Shown one piece after another: positions 8,553 through 15,854 of a DNA stretch of 64,000 nucleotides (within the stretch, counting starts at the first letter, position 1; each line of letters begins with the position of its first letter). The notes under the pieces were generated by a model. It was given only the letters and a program-made list of their open reading frames with translations. It ran no database searches and was not told the DNA's origin. The stretch is from Lacticaseibacillus rhamnosus. GTDB lineage: Bacteria > Bacillota > Bacilli > Lactobacillales > Lactobacillaceae. The translations under genes were made by a program, and so were the position numbers. Location of the stretch: assembly GCF_900636965.1 (NCBI RefSeq), contig NZ_LR134331.1, positions 496,001 through 560,000 of the forward strand. The letters are read 5' to 3'.

Positions 8553-9321
8553 AATTTACAAGCCGCTTTAACATATAACCAGCAAAGGCTTTTAACTCAG
8601 TCGCCTGATATTCACTCACACGTCCACTTCCAGATTGATATTCGTTTAACGCCAGCTTGATGAGTGGGCGCCATTTGGGGGATAACGTTGCCAGTGCCCA
8701 CTCCCCACCGGAAGACTTTGATGTGACGAGGCGTTCATTTTTAAACGCCAATGCCCGGCATAGGTTTAAAATCGTATACATTGGCTGATTAATAATTGTA
8801 GTGTCTGCGTTGCCAACGTCATAAAGAATACTTTTTAAATACGCTTGGGCAGGAACTGGTGCGAAAACTTCGGCGATTGGTTCCCCGGTTAAAACTTGAC
8901 CATATTGATTGACGATCATCAAATGTGCCGTGAGATCGGGGTCGGTTCCGTGCATTTGATTAATATACTTTGCTGGTTCGCGCAAATACTCTTGATAGTG
9001 CATTTTTGAAAAATGAAAATCAAAGGGAACGGGTTCGGAAAAAGTAGATAGGTCTTGTTTAAGAAGAATGTGAAATTCCAATCCCTTTGCCGGACTCAAA
9101 GGCCAAAGCTTCTCAAGTGTTACATGCATGATACTAGCCTTAGCTTTGTTACTTAGCGGGCTATTGATAACAACAAGAAAGTCTAAATCGCTTACTGCCG
9201 GGTTGAAACAGCCCATGACATAGGATCCGTGCAAGTAAATACCGACTAAATTGGTAGTTAAGATGCTTGTATAACTGGTTTTTAAAAGTGCCAATAATTG
9301 ATTGGTTTTATCCACGCTCAT
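8551..9321 (-). CDS. AadA-like aminoglycoside nucleotidyltransferase family protein
   Basis: The nucleotidyltransferase core reads LVGIYLHGSYVMGCFNP..SDLDFLVV, the GS-x-DxD pattern of Pol-beta-like transferases of the AadA/ANT(9) type. An AadA-like C-terminal helical domain follows (LNLCRALAF; SGGEWAL). Such enzymes adenylylate streptomycin/spectinomycin, but chromosomal homologues in lactobacilli are often of unproved function. The ATG at 9321 is preferred: GAAGGGG lies just upstream and the product then starts MSVDKTNQLL. A GTG at 9357 would add 12 residues. It is a single gene, convergent with the PTS operon and followed by a shared hairpin region. Confidence 0.75.
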   Translation of the reverse strand: MSVDKTNQLLALLKTSYTSILTTNLVGIYLHGSYVMGCFNPAVSDLDFLVVINSPLSNKAKASIMHVTLEKLWPLSPAKGLEFHILLKQDLSTFSEPVPFDFHFSKMHYQEYLREPAKYINQMHGTDPDLTAHLMIVNQYGQVLTGEPIAEVFAPVPAQAYLKSILYDVGNADTTIINQPMYTILNLCRALAFKNERLVTSKSSGGEWALATLSPKWRPLIKLALNEYQSGSGRVSEYQATELKAFAGYMLKRLVN

Positions 9322-9389
9322 TTCCCCTTCAGTCGGACTCGCTAACTTTTTAGGCACTCAATAACAAGTTCAAAATAGGCAAGCTTATG

Positions 9390-9428
9390 AAAAATACCCA
9401 TCCGCTAGTTTGACTTACGGGATGGGTG
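9390..9428 (-). terminator. Terminator for the 42-residue ORF
   Basis: On the minus strand ACCCATCC and GGATGGGT pair and are followed by ATTTTT. It lies just past the stop of the small ORF at 9436-9564. Confidence 0.7.
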
Positions 9429-9435
9429 CTTTCAC

Positions 9436-9564
9436 TCATTGATGTGCAGTCGTGTCCTGAGACGTTTCTGGTAACTTGATCGTTTCAACGCGCACATGCT
9501 GGGGATTTCCTCGAAGATACTCACTGATTTGTTCGGCACTTTTTTCTATGTTTGGTTTTGACAT
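9436..9564 (-). CDS. Small hypothetical protein, 42 residues
   Basis: A short frame with a strong AGGAGG site seven bases before its ATG encodes MSKPNIEKSAEQISEYLRGN.., ending ..ETSQDTTAHQ. It is hydrophilic with no membrane segment or known motif. A terminator follows directly. The tight RBS-ORF-terminator arrangement supports a real monocistronic gene. I do not recognise the family. Confidence 0.6.
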   Translation of the reverse strand: MSKPNIEKSAEQISEYLRGNPQHVRVETIKLPETSQDTTAHQ

Positions 9565-9724
9565 TGAAAAATCCTCCTGCTTTCTGATTCACAACGATTG
9601 TATCTTAAAAGCCGCTGATTTTGTTAGCTTTTAACATAAGTAATTGACGACTTTCAAATAGTTTAGCGATTGAAGCCAAAAAGTAGTGTGTGAAAAGGCG
9701 GGAGAGCAAAGAGTTACTGGCTTC

Positions 9725-10855
9725 TCAAATGAAAAAACCATCGCGCCACAATCTGATACAGCACGATGGTTTGAAACTAGCTTCAACAAAAGACTCTTTC
9801 TTGTATTTACCCTTTTTAAACTTTTTCATCGGCACAACTCGGCCAACTGTCGGTTTGTTATCTTTTTTGGCTTTCACTTCAGGCGTTGATGACTCTGGCG
9901 CCAACGCCTTGATTTTTTCATCGACGGCTTCAGCAAAATCTTTGACTTGTTTTGCTGACCAGAGACCTTTATTGGCAGTTGAACGAATAAACGCTGCCAA
10001 TGCTTGTAAGACCGGTTTACGTTGATTTGCTTTGATAATTTCCTTGTCGCTTAGGATGAAGGCCAGGGTTGTTGAAAGGTCTTCCTTGGTCCACGCTTTT
10101 ATTTCGTGATTGAACATCACCTTATTACTTTGCATGATTAGCAAAACTAGCATGGTGAGCAGGTCGGGGTCTTGCACTTTTTCCGGAAGACGGTCCCAAG
10201 CGGATGATTCGATGAAACGCGAAAGTAAATCCAAAAGTGTTTGGGTTTGCGGTGAAGAGAAGTCAATGGCTTTTTCCTCGAATTCCGGGTCATTTTCGAC
10301 GTCAGCTAATGCTTTTTCAATTTCGGCATCATAGCCATCATCATCTACAGCTTCGTCATCGTCGTCAAAGTCATTATCACCGAATGGGTCATCATCATCT
10401 TCATAATCAGCATAGTCGGCGTACTGGCTAATAGCAGCGTGGGTAGTGGTTTCGGTGAGTGCATGGATGAGTGCCGTCATGAAATCATCGCTGGTGAGCT
10501 GAATCTTTTTCTGCTGAATCAGCCACATGATCATTGCGCGAATAACGTCTGCATCAAAGTCAATGTCAGCATATGGATCATCTGAATTCGCCGATGCCTC
10601 TAAAGTTTGTTCCAAGCCATCAACAATTTGGGGAATATCGAGTTTGGCAATGCTTGAGCGAAGATTTGCAAACGCGGTGGCGAAAAATGTTATGAGCGTC
10701 GAACGGGCTTGAGAAGTTGCATCCCCAACCCACGTCGTCTCTTGAAGCAGCTTAACAAAAACCGGAGTGATGTGAAAATCGTCCTAATACTTATCAAGTT
10801 CACGTCCTGCGTGGCGCAACATTTTCGTTTCATAAGTTAATTTTTCTTTTGCCGT
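9725..10855 (-). pseudogene. Decayed paralogue of the acidic protein at 14619-15584
   Basis: In one frame from 10855 to 9725 the translation aligns with the intact 321-residue paralogue. Shared segments are LRHAGREL/LQRHASREI, AMIMWLIQQKKIQLT/SMMIWLIRTKRVKLT and FIRSTANKGLWSAKQ/FIKSTANSHLWTATQ. Three lesions are visible. The expected ATG is ACG (10855-10853), seven bases after AAGGAG. The codon matching Trp in the paralogue is TAG (10786-10784, codon 24). The stop after ..KYKK is replaced by GAG, so the frame runs on through the terminator hairpin at 9732-9772. The remaining open part (from 10615) has an Asp-rich stretch and could give a truncated product. The function of the family is unknown to me. 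Confidence 0.8.
9732..9772 (-). terminator. Terminator now read through by the decayed ORF
   Basis: On the minus strand AAACCATCG and CGATGGTTTTTT form a stem with a T-run, sitting inside the last codons of the open frame at 9725-10615. This indicates that the original stop codon lay upstream of it. Confidence 0.75.
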
Positions 10856-11153
10856 TGCCTTGCTCCTTTATTTATAAGTGAGGCTACCATTGGCTTTAGT
10901 TTAGCAGGTGCAAGGAGGTGTGCCTAGTGGAGAATACGAGGGGATTTTGAAACCCATGTGGAACAGGTTGTTGCTGTGTCAGTTATGTGCGAAAAAAGAT
11001 GATTCATAACAAATGGTATATATGGAATGATAAAGTAACAACTGATAAACTAAAACCAACAATGCTACGCGACGGCGGCTCTTTTTGAAGAAGGGGGTGG
11101 TGCTTATGGTGTAAAAACGATAAGACCGCAGAATTCTTTAGAAAGGAGCAGAA

Positions 11154-11249
11154 ATGTCCGACTTCGAAGCTTTGAGCCTCATGATCATGGCCGCACTATT
11201 GTTAATCGCCGTGATCGAGTTGGTTCTAAAGCTAATCGATCGAGACTAA
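11154..11249 (+). CDS. Type I toxin-like hydrophobic peptide, copy A (31 residues)
   Basis: The peptide begins MSDFEALSLMIMAALL.. and ends KLIDRD: a short polar start, one membrane helix and a charged tail. This matches the putative holin-like/TxpA-BsrE class of Gram-positive type I toxins, which open with an SL-M-IM pattern and damage the membrane when overproduced. AAAGGAGC precedes the ATG. A minus-strand terminator begins two bases after its stop, as expected for an antisense RNA converging on the toxin message. Sequence 11058-11081 in the 5' leader can pair with 11306-11329 downstream, which could hold the message in an untranslatable fold. Toxicity is not shown; family assignment is by pattern. 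Confidence 0.75.
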   Translation: MSDFEALSLMIMAALLLIAVIELVLKLIDRD

Positions 11250-11250
11250 C

Positions 11251-11290
11251 AAAAAAGCCGTCACGCAAGCTTGCAGGCCCGTGATGGCTT
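11251..11290 (-). terminator. Minus-strand terminator beside toxin copy A
   Basis: AAGCC(A/G)TCACG pairs with CGTGACGGCTT; TTTTTT follows on the minus strand. Downstream on the plus strand the T-run is absent, so it serves the antisense direction. Confidence 0.7.
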
Positions 11291-11338
11291 AATCAAGTTA
11301 TAATCGAGCCGCCGTCAAGCAGCATTGTTGTTCAAAGG

Positions 11339-11367
11339 GTCGTTGGTAAGCAGCCAGCGACTCTTTT
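11339..11367 (+). terminator. Plus-strand terminator of toxin message A
   Basis: GTCGTTGG pairs with CCAGCGAC (one G-U pair), then TCTTTT. The toxin message would therefore include the downstream half of the inverted repeat. Confidence 0.65.
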
Positions 11368-11608
11368 AGTACACTTTTATTTTCAGTGATCCGTGCAGAG
11401 ATGTCAACATATTTGTTTAGGATTTGAGGCGGGAAAAAGAAAAATTACTAGCCTAGATTAATAACAAATGGTATATATGGAATGATAAAGTAACAACTGA
11501 TAAACTAAAACCAACAATGCTACGCGACGGCGGCTCTTTTTGAAGAAGGGGATGGTGCTTATGGTGTAAAAACGATAAGACCGCAGAATTCTTTAGAAAG
11601 GAGCAGAA

Positions 11609-11704
11609 ATGTCCGACTTCGAAGCTTTGAGTCTCATGATCATGGCCGCACTATTGTTGATTGCCGTGATCGAGTTGGTTCTAAAGCTAATCGATCGAGA
11701 CTAA
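11609..11704 (+). CDS. Type I toxin-like hydrophobic peptide, copy B (31 residues)
   Basis: It encodes the same 31 residues as copy A; the few base differences are silent (for example AGT for AGC and TTGATT for TTAATC). Silent-only divergence after duplication hints that the peptide is under selection or that the duplication is recent. RBS, spacing, flanking inverted repeat and convergent terminators are all kept. Confidence 0.75.
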   Translation: MSDFEALSLMIMAALLLIAVIELVLKLIDRD

Positions 11705-11705
11705 C

Positions 11706-11829
11706 AAAAAAGCCGTCACGTCAGCTTAACGGGCTCGTGATGGCTTAATTAAGTTAGAATGAGCCGCCGTCAAGCAGCATTGTTGTTTCACGGGTCGCTG
11801 GTGATTAGCCAGCGACTCTTTTTAGTACA
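11706..11829 (-). ncRNA. Candidate antisense antitoxin RNA, copy B
   Basis: It has the same arrangement as copy A. TTGACA lies at 11863-11858, and the transcript would end at the stem 11746-11710 followed by TTTTTT on the minus strand. The stem loop differs in sequence from copy A while the stem is kept. Confidence 0.5.
11794..11823 (+). terminator. Plus-strand terminator of toxin message B
   Basis: GTCGCTGG and CCAGCGAC pair perfectly, followed by TCTTTTT. The G-U pair of copy A is a G-C pair here. Confidence 0.7.
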
Positions 11830-12054
11830 CTTTTATTTTCAGTGATCCGTGCAGAGATGTCAACATATTTTTCTCGGTGTTAAGAATTGAGAATACGATC
11901 GCGCTCTTTACATGTTAACGTTTTAACTGATAGAACAATCACAAATTGGCAAACATCAAGTTGCTATTTATTTGTGAAGAGGGTATGATGCATTCAATAA
12001 CGTGACCTGTTTAACGAGAATAGCGTTAAAGATGTTATTAAATCAACACTTCGA

Positions 12055-12302
12055 GAAGAAGATTAGCCTTAGCGCAAGCGTTGCAGAGAACCCGGATGGT
12101 GAAAAAGGGGCGTTGGCAAAAAGGTGAAGATGAGCTTCGAATAGTGATTCGTGCGGATAACGCCTGCGGATCGGTTGCAGCCGTTATCCTGCCAGGTATC
12201 AACAGGTACTGGAGGCGATGTTTCGGCATTGCAAACGAGGGTGGTAACACGGCATGGCCGTCCCTTGACGACATTTTTGGTGGTCAAGGGACGGCCTTTT
12301 TT
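12055..12302 (+). promoter_or_regulatory. T-box leader of metQ, probable Met specifier
   Basis: The T-box core GAGGGTGGTAACACGG (12237-12252) precedes a strong terminator: GGCCGTCCCTTGAC pairs with GTCAAGGGACGGCC at 12257-12296, then TTTTTT. Upstream, a Stem I-like region has GGATGGTGAAA (distal loop motif) and GAAG-ATG-A-GCTTC, whose ATG at 12129-12131 is the candidate specifier. An uncharged tRNA-Met would favour the antiterminator and switch on the methionine-binding protein gene. The T-box call is firm; the specifier assignment is by position and by the target gene. Confidence 0.85.
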
Positions 12303-12355
12303 GAATTCATCTTGTGTCGGTTTTGGTTGAAAAGTGATGATGAGGAGGCATTTTC

Positions 12356-13213
12356 ATGCGAAGTTGGAAAAAATTAGTGCTAGTCGGTGCGGCGTTGTTG
12401 GCGTTGGTCAGCGTGACAGCTTGTGGAAAAACTACCAGCAGTACGGCGACTTCGAGCAACAAGACGATTGTAATTGGCAGCAGTGGCTCGGATTATCAGA
12501 TCTGGCAACATATTGCGCAATCACCACAAGCTAAAAAGGCTGGTGTGAAGCTCAAAGTCAAACAGGTGGCAGACGGCAATGTAACAAATTCGGCAACCGC
12601 TGAAGGGCAGTTGGATGTCAATGCGTTTCAATCTTACGCGTATTTCGAACAGTATAACAAGGCAAATCCAAGTCAAAAGTTGGCGGCGCTTGGTACAACT
12701 TATTTAGAGCCGATGGGATTGTATTCCAAAAAATATAAGCGATTAAATCAGCTTCCTGATGGTGCAACGATTGGTATTTCCAATGACCCGGCGAATGCGA
12801 CGCGCGGTTTGTTGCTGCTGGCTGCGGCCAAGTTGATTACGTTAAAGCCGGATTTTAATGCCTTGAGTACCGTCAAGGATATTCAAAGCAATCCGAAACA
12901 TTTAAAGTTCAAAGAGGTGGATCCTTCAGTTCAGGTATTGCCTGACCTAGATGCAGGATTGATATCAAATACGCGTGCTTTGGATGGTGGGCTAAATGTT
13001 TTAAAGGATTCGTTGGTGCATGAGAAGCTGGGTCAGGATACTCGTGCCAACGTGAATATTTTGGTGACGGCGGTTAAAAATAAAAACAAGCCCGAACTTA
13101 AAAAGTTAGTCACGCTTTATCACAACTCAACGATTCAGGCCTGGATCAAGAAGACTTTTTCTGGTACTAAAATTGAGGTGAATAAGCCGATTAGTTATTT
13201 ACAAAAGAAATAG
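12356..13213 (+). CDS. metQ: MetQ/NlpA-family methionine-binding lipoprotein
   Basis: The 285-residue protein has a lipoprotein signal peptide with lipobox VTAC and acceptor Cys23. The mature part carries the NlpA/MetQ fold signatures: IVIGSSGSDYQIWQHI, GQLDVNAFQSYAYFEQYN and GATIGISNDPANATRGLLLL. It would be anchored outside the membrane and deliver methionine (possibly D-methionine or Met peptides) to an ABC importer. No MetN or MetI partner is next to it, so it must work with a transporter encoded elsewhere. GAGGAGG precedes the ATG. The upstream T-box links expression to tRNA charging. Confidence 0.92.
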   Translation: MRSWKKLVLVGAALLALVSVTACGKTTSSTATSSNKTIVIGSSGSDYQIWQHIAQSPQAKKAGVKLKVKQVADGNVTNSATAEGQLDVNAFQSYAYFEQYNKANPSQKLAALGTTYLEPMGLYSKKYKRLNQLPDGATIGISNDPANATRGLLLLAAAKLITLKPDFNALSTVKDIQSNPKHLKFKEVDPSVQVLPDLDAGLISNTRALDGGLNVLKDSLVHEKLGQDTRANVNILVTAVKNKNKPELKKLVTLYHNSTIQAWIKKTFSGTKIEVNKPISYLQKK

Positions 13214-13423
13214 CTTTCAGACAGAGGCGGCTTTGCTAGGTATAAATGGACGTATTTTCTGGATCTGGCGCTAAAAGATAGCCGACTCAGCGTATAATAA
13301 CAGTTGTATCGTTACCGAAAAAAGCGAGTTTTCCAGTGAAAAGGTCGGCGGATAATGCCCTAGTTAAACACCGTCCACCGTCATTCACACACAGACTCAC
13401 GCTGACAATAGGAGGTTTTATAT

Positions 13424-14440
13424 ATGTGCTCATCCATGACAATTAAATCGCTTCAAGGGGATATTTTCTGGGGTCGAACGATGGACTATAACACGAGTTT
13501 CTTCCACGAGTCGCCTGCTGGTGGGGTGCCGGGGAAAATTGTGAGTCTGCCTGCGAACCAGACATTGCCAGCGCAAACGGCTACTTGGAAGACTAAATAT
13601 GCCGCAGTTGGTGTTGGGGTTGATCAAAGCGTGGCGCTGTTTGATGGCGTCAACAGTGAAGGTTTGGCCGGGGACTTGCAGGTGCTGGTGGAATGCAGTT
13701 GGGCAAGTGCCGAGTCACTGGCGAAGCGCAATCTGAAGCCGATTAAAGGTGAGGAGTTTGTCACGTTGGCGCTGACGACTTGCAAGAATGTTGCGGAAGT
13801 GCGCGCACTTGCGAGTCAGTATGGACTGCTGGACGAGCCGTTTCAGTTTGGTGGTCAAGGCGTCAAGATTCCTTTGCATTACACGTTCGTTGATCCATCC
13901 GGTGCCGGACTCGTGATTGAACCGACTGACCATGGTGCCTTCAAGCTGTATGACAGTGTCGGCGCTATGACAAATAGTCCGGAATACGGGTGGCATACAA
14001 CCAATTTACGGAACTATGTCAGTCTTAATGATCGCAACTATCCGGAAGGGGCCGATCTTGGCGACCAACATCTGGAGCCGATTGAATTAGGAACCGGTTA
14101 TGGCATGTTTGGCCTGCCAGGTGATTATACGTCTCCATCCCGCTTTGTTCGGGCGATGTTCGTGTCACGCAACCTCGACCCGTTCAATAGCAACGAAGGT
14201 ATCCGCGTGCTTTACAATGCGTTCAAAACCGTTTTGATTCCTCAAGGTCTAGGCCGCGACCCGAAGCATTCGATTTTAACCGATTATACCCAGTACTGGT
14301 CCGGATACGACCTGAGCAAGCGCGCCATTTTTGTTCAGGACGCCAACACGTTAACCATGACGACCAAGACACTCGATCCGAACCTGACTGAAGTGACCTA
14401 TGATGATTTGGTTAAAACGGAACAGTTTAATCAACTTTAA
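13424..14440 (+). CDS. Choloylglycine hydrolase family (bile salt hydrolase/penicillin V acylase-like)
   Basis: The 338-residue Ntn-hydrolase starts MCSSMTIKSLQG: Cys2 becomes the N-terminal nucleophile after Met removal. Arg18 and Asp21 in WGRTMDY and the DGVNSEGLAG segment match the family's catalytic and substrate-pocket residues. Members hydrolyse conjugated bile salts, penicillin V or N-acyl homoserine lactones. Sequence alone does not separate bile salt hydrolase from acylase; lactobacilli often have both kinds. No signal peptide is present, so it is cytosolic. AGGAGG lies eight bases before the ATG. It is monocistronic with a terminator at 14524-14584. Confidence 0.85.
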   Translation: MCSSMTIKSLQGDIFWGRTMDYNTSFFHESPAGGVPGKIVSLPANQTLPAQTATWKTKYAAVGVGVDQSVALFDGVNSEGLAGDLQVLVECSWASAESLAKRNLKPIKGEEFVTLALTTCKNVAEVRALASQYGLLDEPFQFGGQGVKIPLHYTFVDPSGAGLVIEPTDHGAFKLYDSVGAMTNSPEYGWHTTNLRNYVSLNDRNYPEGADLGDQHLEPIELGTGYGMFGLPGDYTSPSRFVRAMFVSRNLDPFNSNEGIRVLYNAFKTVLIPQGLGRDPKHSILTDYTQYWSGYDLSKRAIFVQDANTLTMTTKTLDPNLTEVTYDDLVKTEQFNQL

Positions 14441-14523
14441 GTAAGATTTGCGGGCATGAAAATACGAACGGTGCGCTATACTTAAGTCGATTCATTAGGT
14501 CGCAGGCTCAGCAGATTGAATAA

Positions 14524-14584
14524 GAAAAAAGACGTCTCAACCAAGTACGGATTTTGCCATACCTGATTGTGACGTCTCTTTTTA
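14524..14584. terminator. Bidirectional terminator between convergent genes
   Basis: AGACGTC (14530-14536) pairs with GACGTCT (14571-14577). TTTTT follows on the plus strand and TTTTTT on the minus strand. It serves the hydrolase gene and the minus-strand gene at 14619. Confidence 0.7.
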
Positions 14585-14618
14585 TGCGGTTAATTAAAAA
14601 CACTGCTGGTTGACATGA

Positions 14619-15584
14619 TTACTTTTTGTGGCGACCTTTCTGCCAGTCTGCCATGGGAATGACGCGATCTGATGGACCTGTCGCCGGTGTTGCCGCGGCT
14701 GTGGCTTTTGGCGGTGTCGCCGGCATCTTGGCGAGCGCTTCTTTGACCTGTGCTTGGGCGGTATCCGCCAAAGCCTTGAGTTGCGTTGCCGTCCAAAGAT
14801 GCGAGTTGGCAGTTGACTTAATGAAGATTGCCAGCGATTTACCCAGTGCCTGCTGCTTATCACGCGGAACGATCTTTGTGTCACGCAGCAGTAGCAACAA
14901 AGCAGCGCCAATATCCTGGCTGGTCCACTCTTTAGGTTCGTGACCAAACATGTTTTGAATGGTTTGAATCAGGAAAAAGATGACCGCACCGAAGAACTCT
15001 TCGTCTTGAGCTGAATGCGGTAGTTGATGCCAGGTCTTAGAGTCGAAAAAGAGCATCAATTGTTCAATCAGCGTGGCCATGCTCGCTGAATCGATCGTCA
15101 TGTCGTCATCATCGTCAAAACGTTCGTCACGTTGGCCGGCACGTGGCGAAGCAAGATCGCCTTCTTCGACCAGTCCCAATACATAAGTCGTCGTGAGTAA
15201 GGCGCCCATCAACGCATCGACAAAATCAATGATGGTCAACTTAACGCGTTTGGTTCGAATCAACCAAATCATCATGCTCTTAATCAGCTCGGCAGCAATC
15301 GCAATCGCTTCACTACGCCGGCGATGCTTATCGCTGATTTGTTGCAGCGTGGTTTCGAGTGCGATTGAAACCGCCTCGGCTGAAAGGGCTTTAATCGTCG
15401 AGCGCAGATTTTCAAATGATTCGGAAAAAAAGGTGACGAGAATTGAACGGATTTCTTGCGGCGGAATTTTCGCGAAATCCGGATCCTGCATTAAGGCCGT
15501 GTAGTCGCTGCTTTTTTGAAAATCAGGCCAGTAAAGATCGATTTCGCGACTGGCGTGTCGTTGCAGTTTTACTTGATAGTCCAT
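14619..15584 (-). CDS. Hypothetical protein, intact paralogue of the decayed ORF at 9725-10855
   Basis: This 321-residue protein is mostly helical. It starts MDYQVKLQRHASREIDLYW and ends ..VIPMADWQKGRHKK. A central acidic run (DDDDD) separates two repeats of similar build: ..MMIWLIRTKRVKLTIIDFVDAL.. and ..NMFGHEPKEWTSQDIGAALL... There is no signal peptide or clear membrane helix. The start at 15584 has GGAGGG six bases before it. The upstream segment (15625-15650) resembles that before the decayed copy (TTTAGTTTA-CAGGTGC), so both genes once shared a promoter type. I do not recognise the family. The two copies flank the type I modules, metQ and the hydrolase. Confidence 0.8.
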   Translation of the reverse strand: MDYQVKLQRHASREIDLYWPDFQKSSDYTALMQDPDFAKIPPQEIRSILVTFFSESFENLRSTIKALSAEAVSIALETTLQQISDKHRRRSEAIAIAAELIKSMMIWLIRTKRVKLTIIDFVDALMGALLTTTYVLGLVEEGDLASPRAGQRDERFDDDDDMTIDSASMATLIEQLMLFFDSKTWHQLPHSAQDEEFFGAVIFFLIQTIQNMFGHEPKEWTSQDIGAALLLLLRDTKIVPRDKQQALGKSLAIFIKSTANSHLWTATQLKALADTAQAQVKEALAKMPATPPKATAAATPATGPSDRVIPMADWQKGRHKK

Positions 15585-15763
15585 GATATGCCCTCCATAT
15601 ACGGTCATTGCGGGTTTTATTACCCTTAGTTTAACAGGTGCCAGGTGGTGCTCACATAAAAACTTGCTGTGGGTGACGAGAGAAAGTGCAGAAAAAATTG
15701 ACGCTGAATTTTCATGCTAGTTAGCGGGGGTTGTGGCGGGGAACCGGGGATTTTTTAGCATTT

Positions 15764-15815
15764 AAAAACAGGCATCTAAAGATACATTACGCATCTCATA
15801 TGCCTGTTACACTTT
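15764..15815 (-). terminator. Terminator of the oleate hydratase operon
   Basis: AACAGGCAT pairs with ATGCCTGTT, and TTTTTAAA follows on the minus strand, 40 bases past the oleate hydratase stop. Confidence 0.75.
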
Positions 15816-15854
15816 TTTGGTCAATAAACTTTTTAAATTGCAAATAGCGCGTGG

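Larger units (their letters stand above)
11251..11373 (-). ncRNA. Candidate antisense antitoxin RNA, copy A
   Basis: On the minus strand a TTGACA box (11407-11402) and a weak GAAAAT -10, 17 bases on, would start a transcript near 11373. It would end at the perfect stem-plus-TTTTTT terminator at 11290-11251, right beside the toxin stop. The RNA would carry the same repeat as the toxin leader. Inferred from layout; not shown to be expressed. Confidence 0.5.
11006..11414. repeat. Tandem duplication unit A (type I TA-like module)
   Basis: This ~409-bp unit is nearly identical to 11461-11870, starting ATAACAAATGGTATATATGG and ending ATGTCAACATATTT. The two are separated by 46 unique bases. Each unit carries the same 31-residue peptide gene, a long-range inverted repeat (11058-11081 with 11306-11329, 21 of 24 matching) and terminators on both strands. 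Confidence 0.9.
11461..11870. repeat. Tandem duplication unit B (type I TA-like module)
   Basis: Second copy of the unit at 11006-11414, about 410 bp and the same orientation. Differences are few and mostly in loops. The inverted repeat pairs 11513-11536 with 11761-11784. Confidence 0.9.

Noticed and set aside
10110-10431. Plus-strand frames opposite the Asp-rich run (His-rich translation)
   Set aside because: His-rich stretches come from reading the GAT/GAC run of the minus-strand gene backwards.
12038-12377. Open frames within the T-box leader
   Set aside because: The region is fully explained by the T-box and terminator; frames lack RBS sites.
13213-13424. Small RNA gene between metQ and the hydrolase
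   Set aside because: There is a TATAAT box at 13293 that fits the hydrolase promoter, but no terminator or stable fold.
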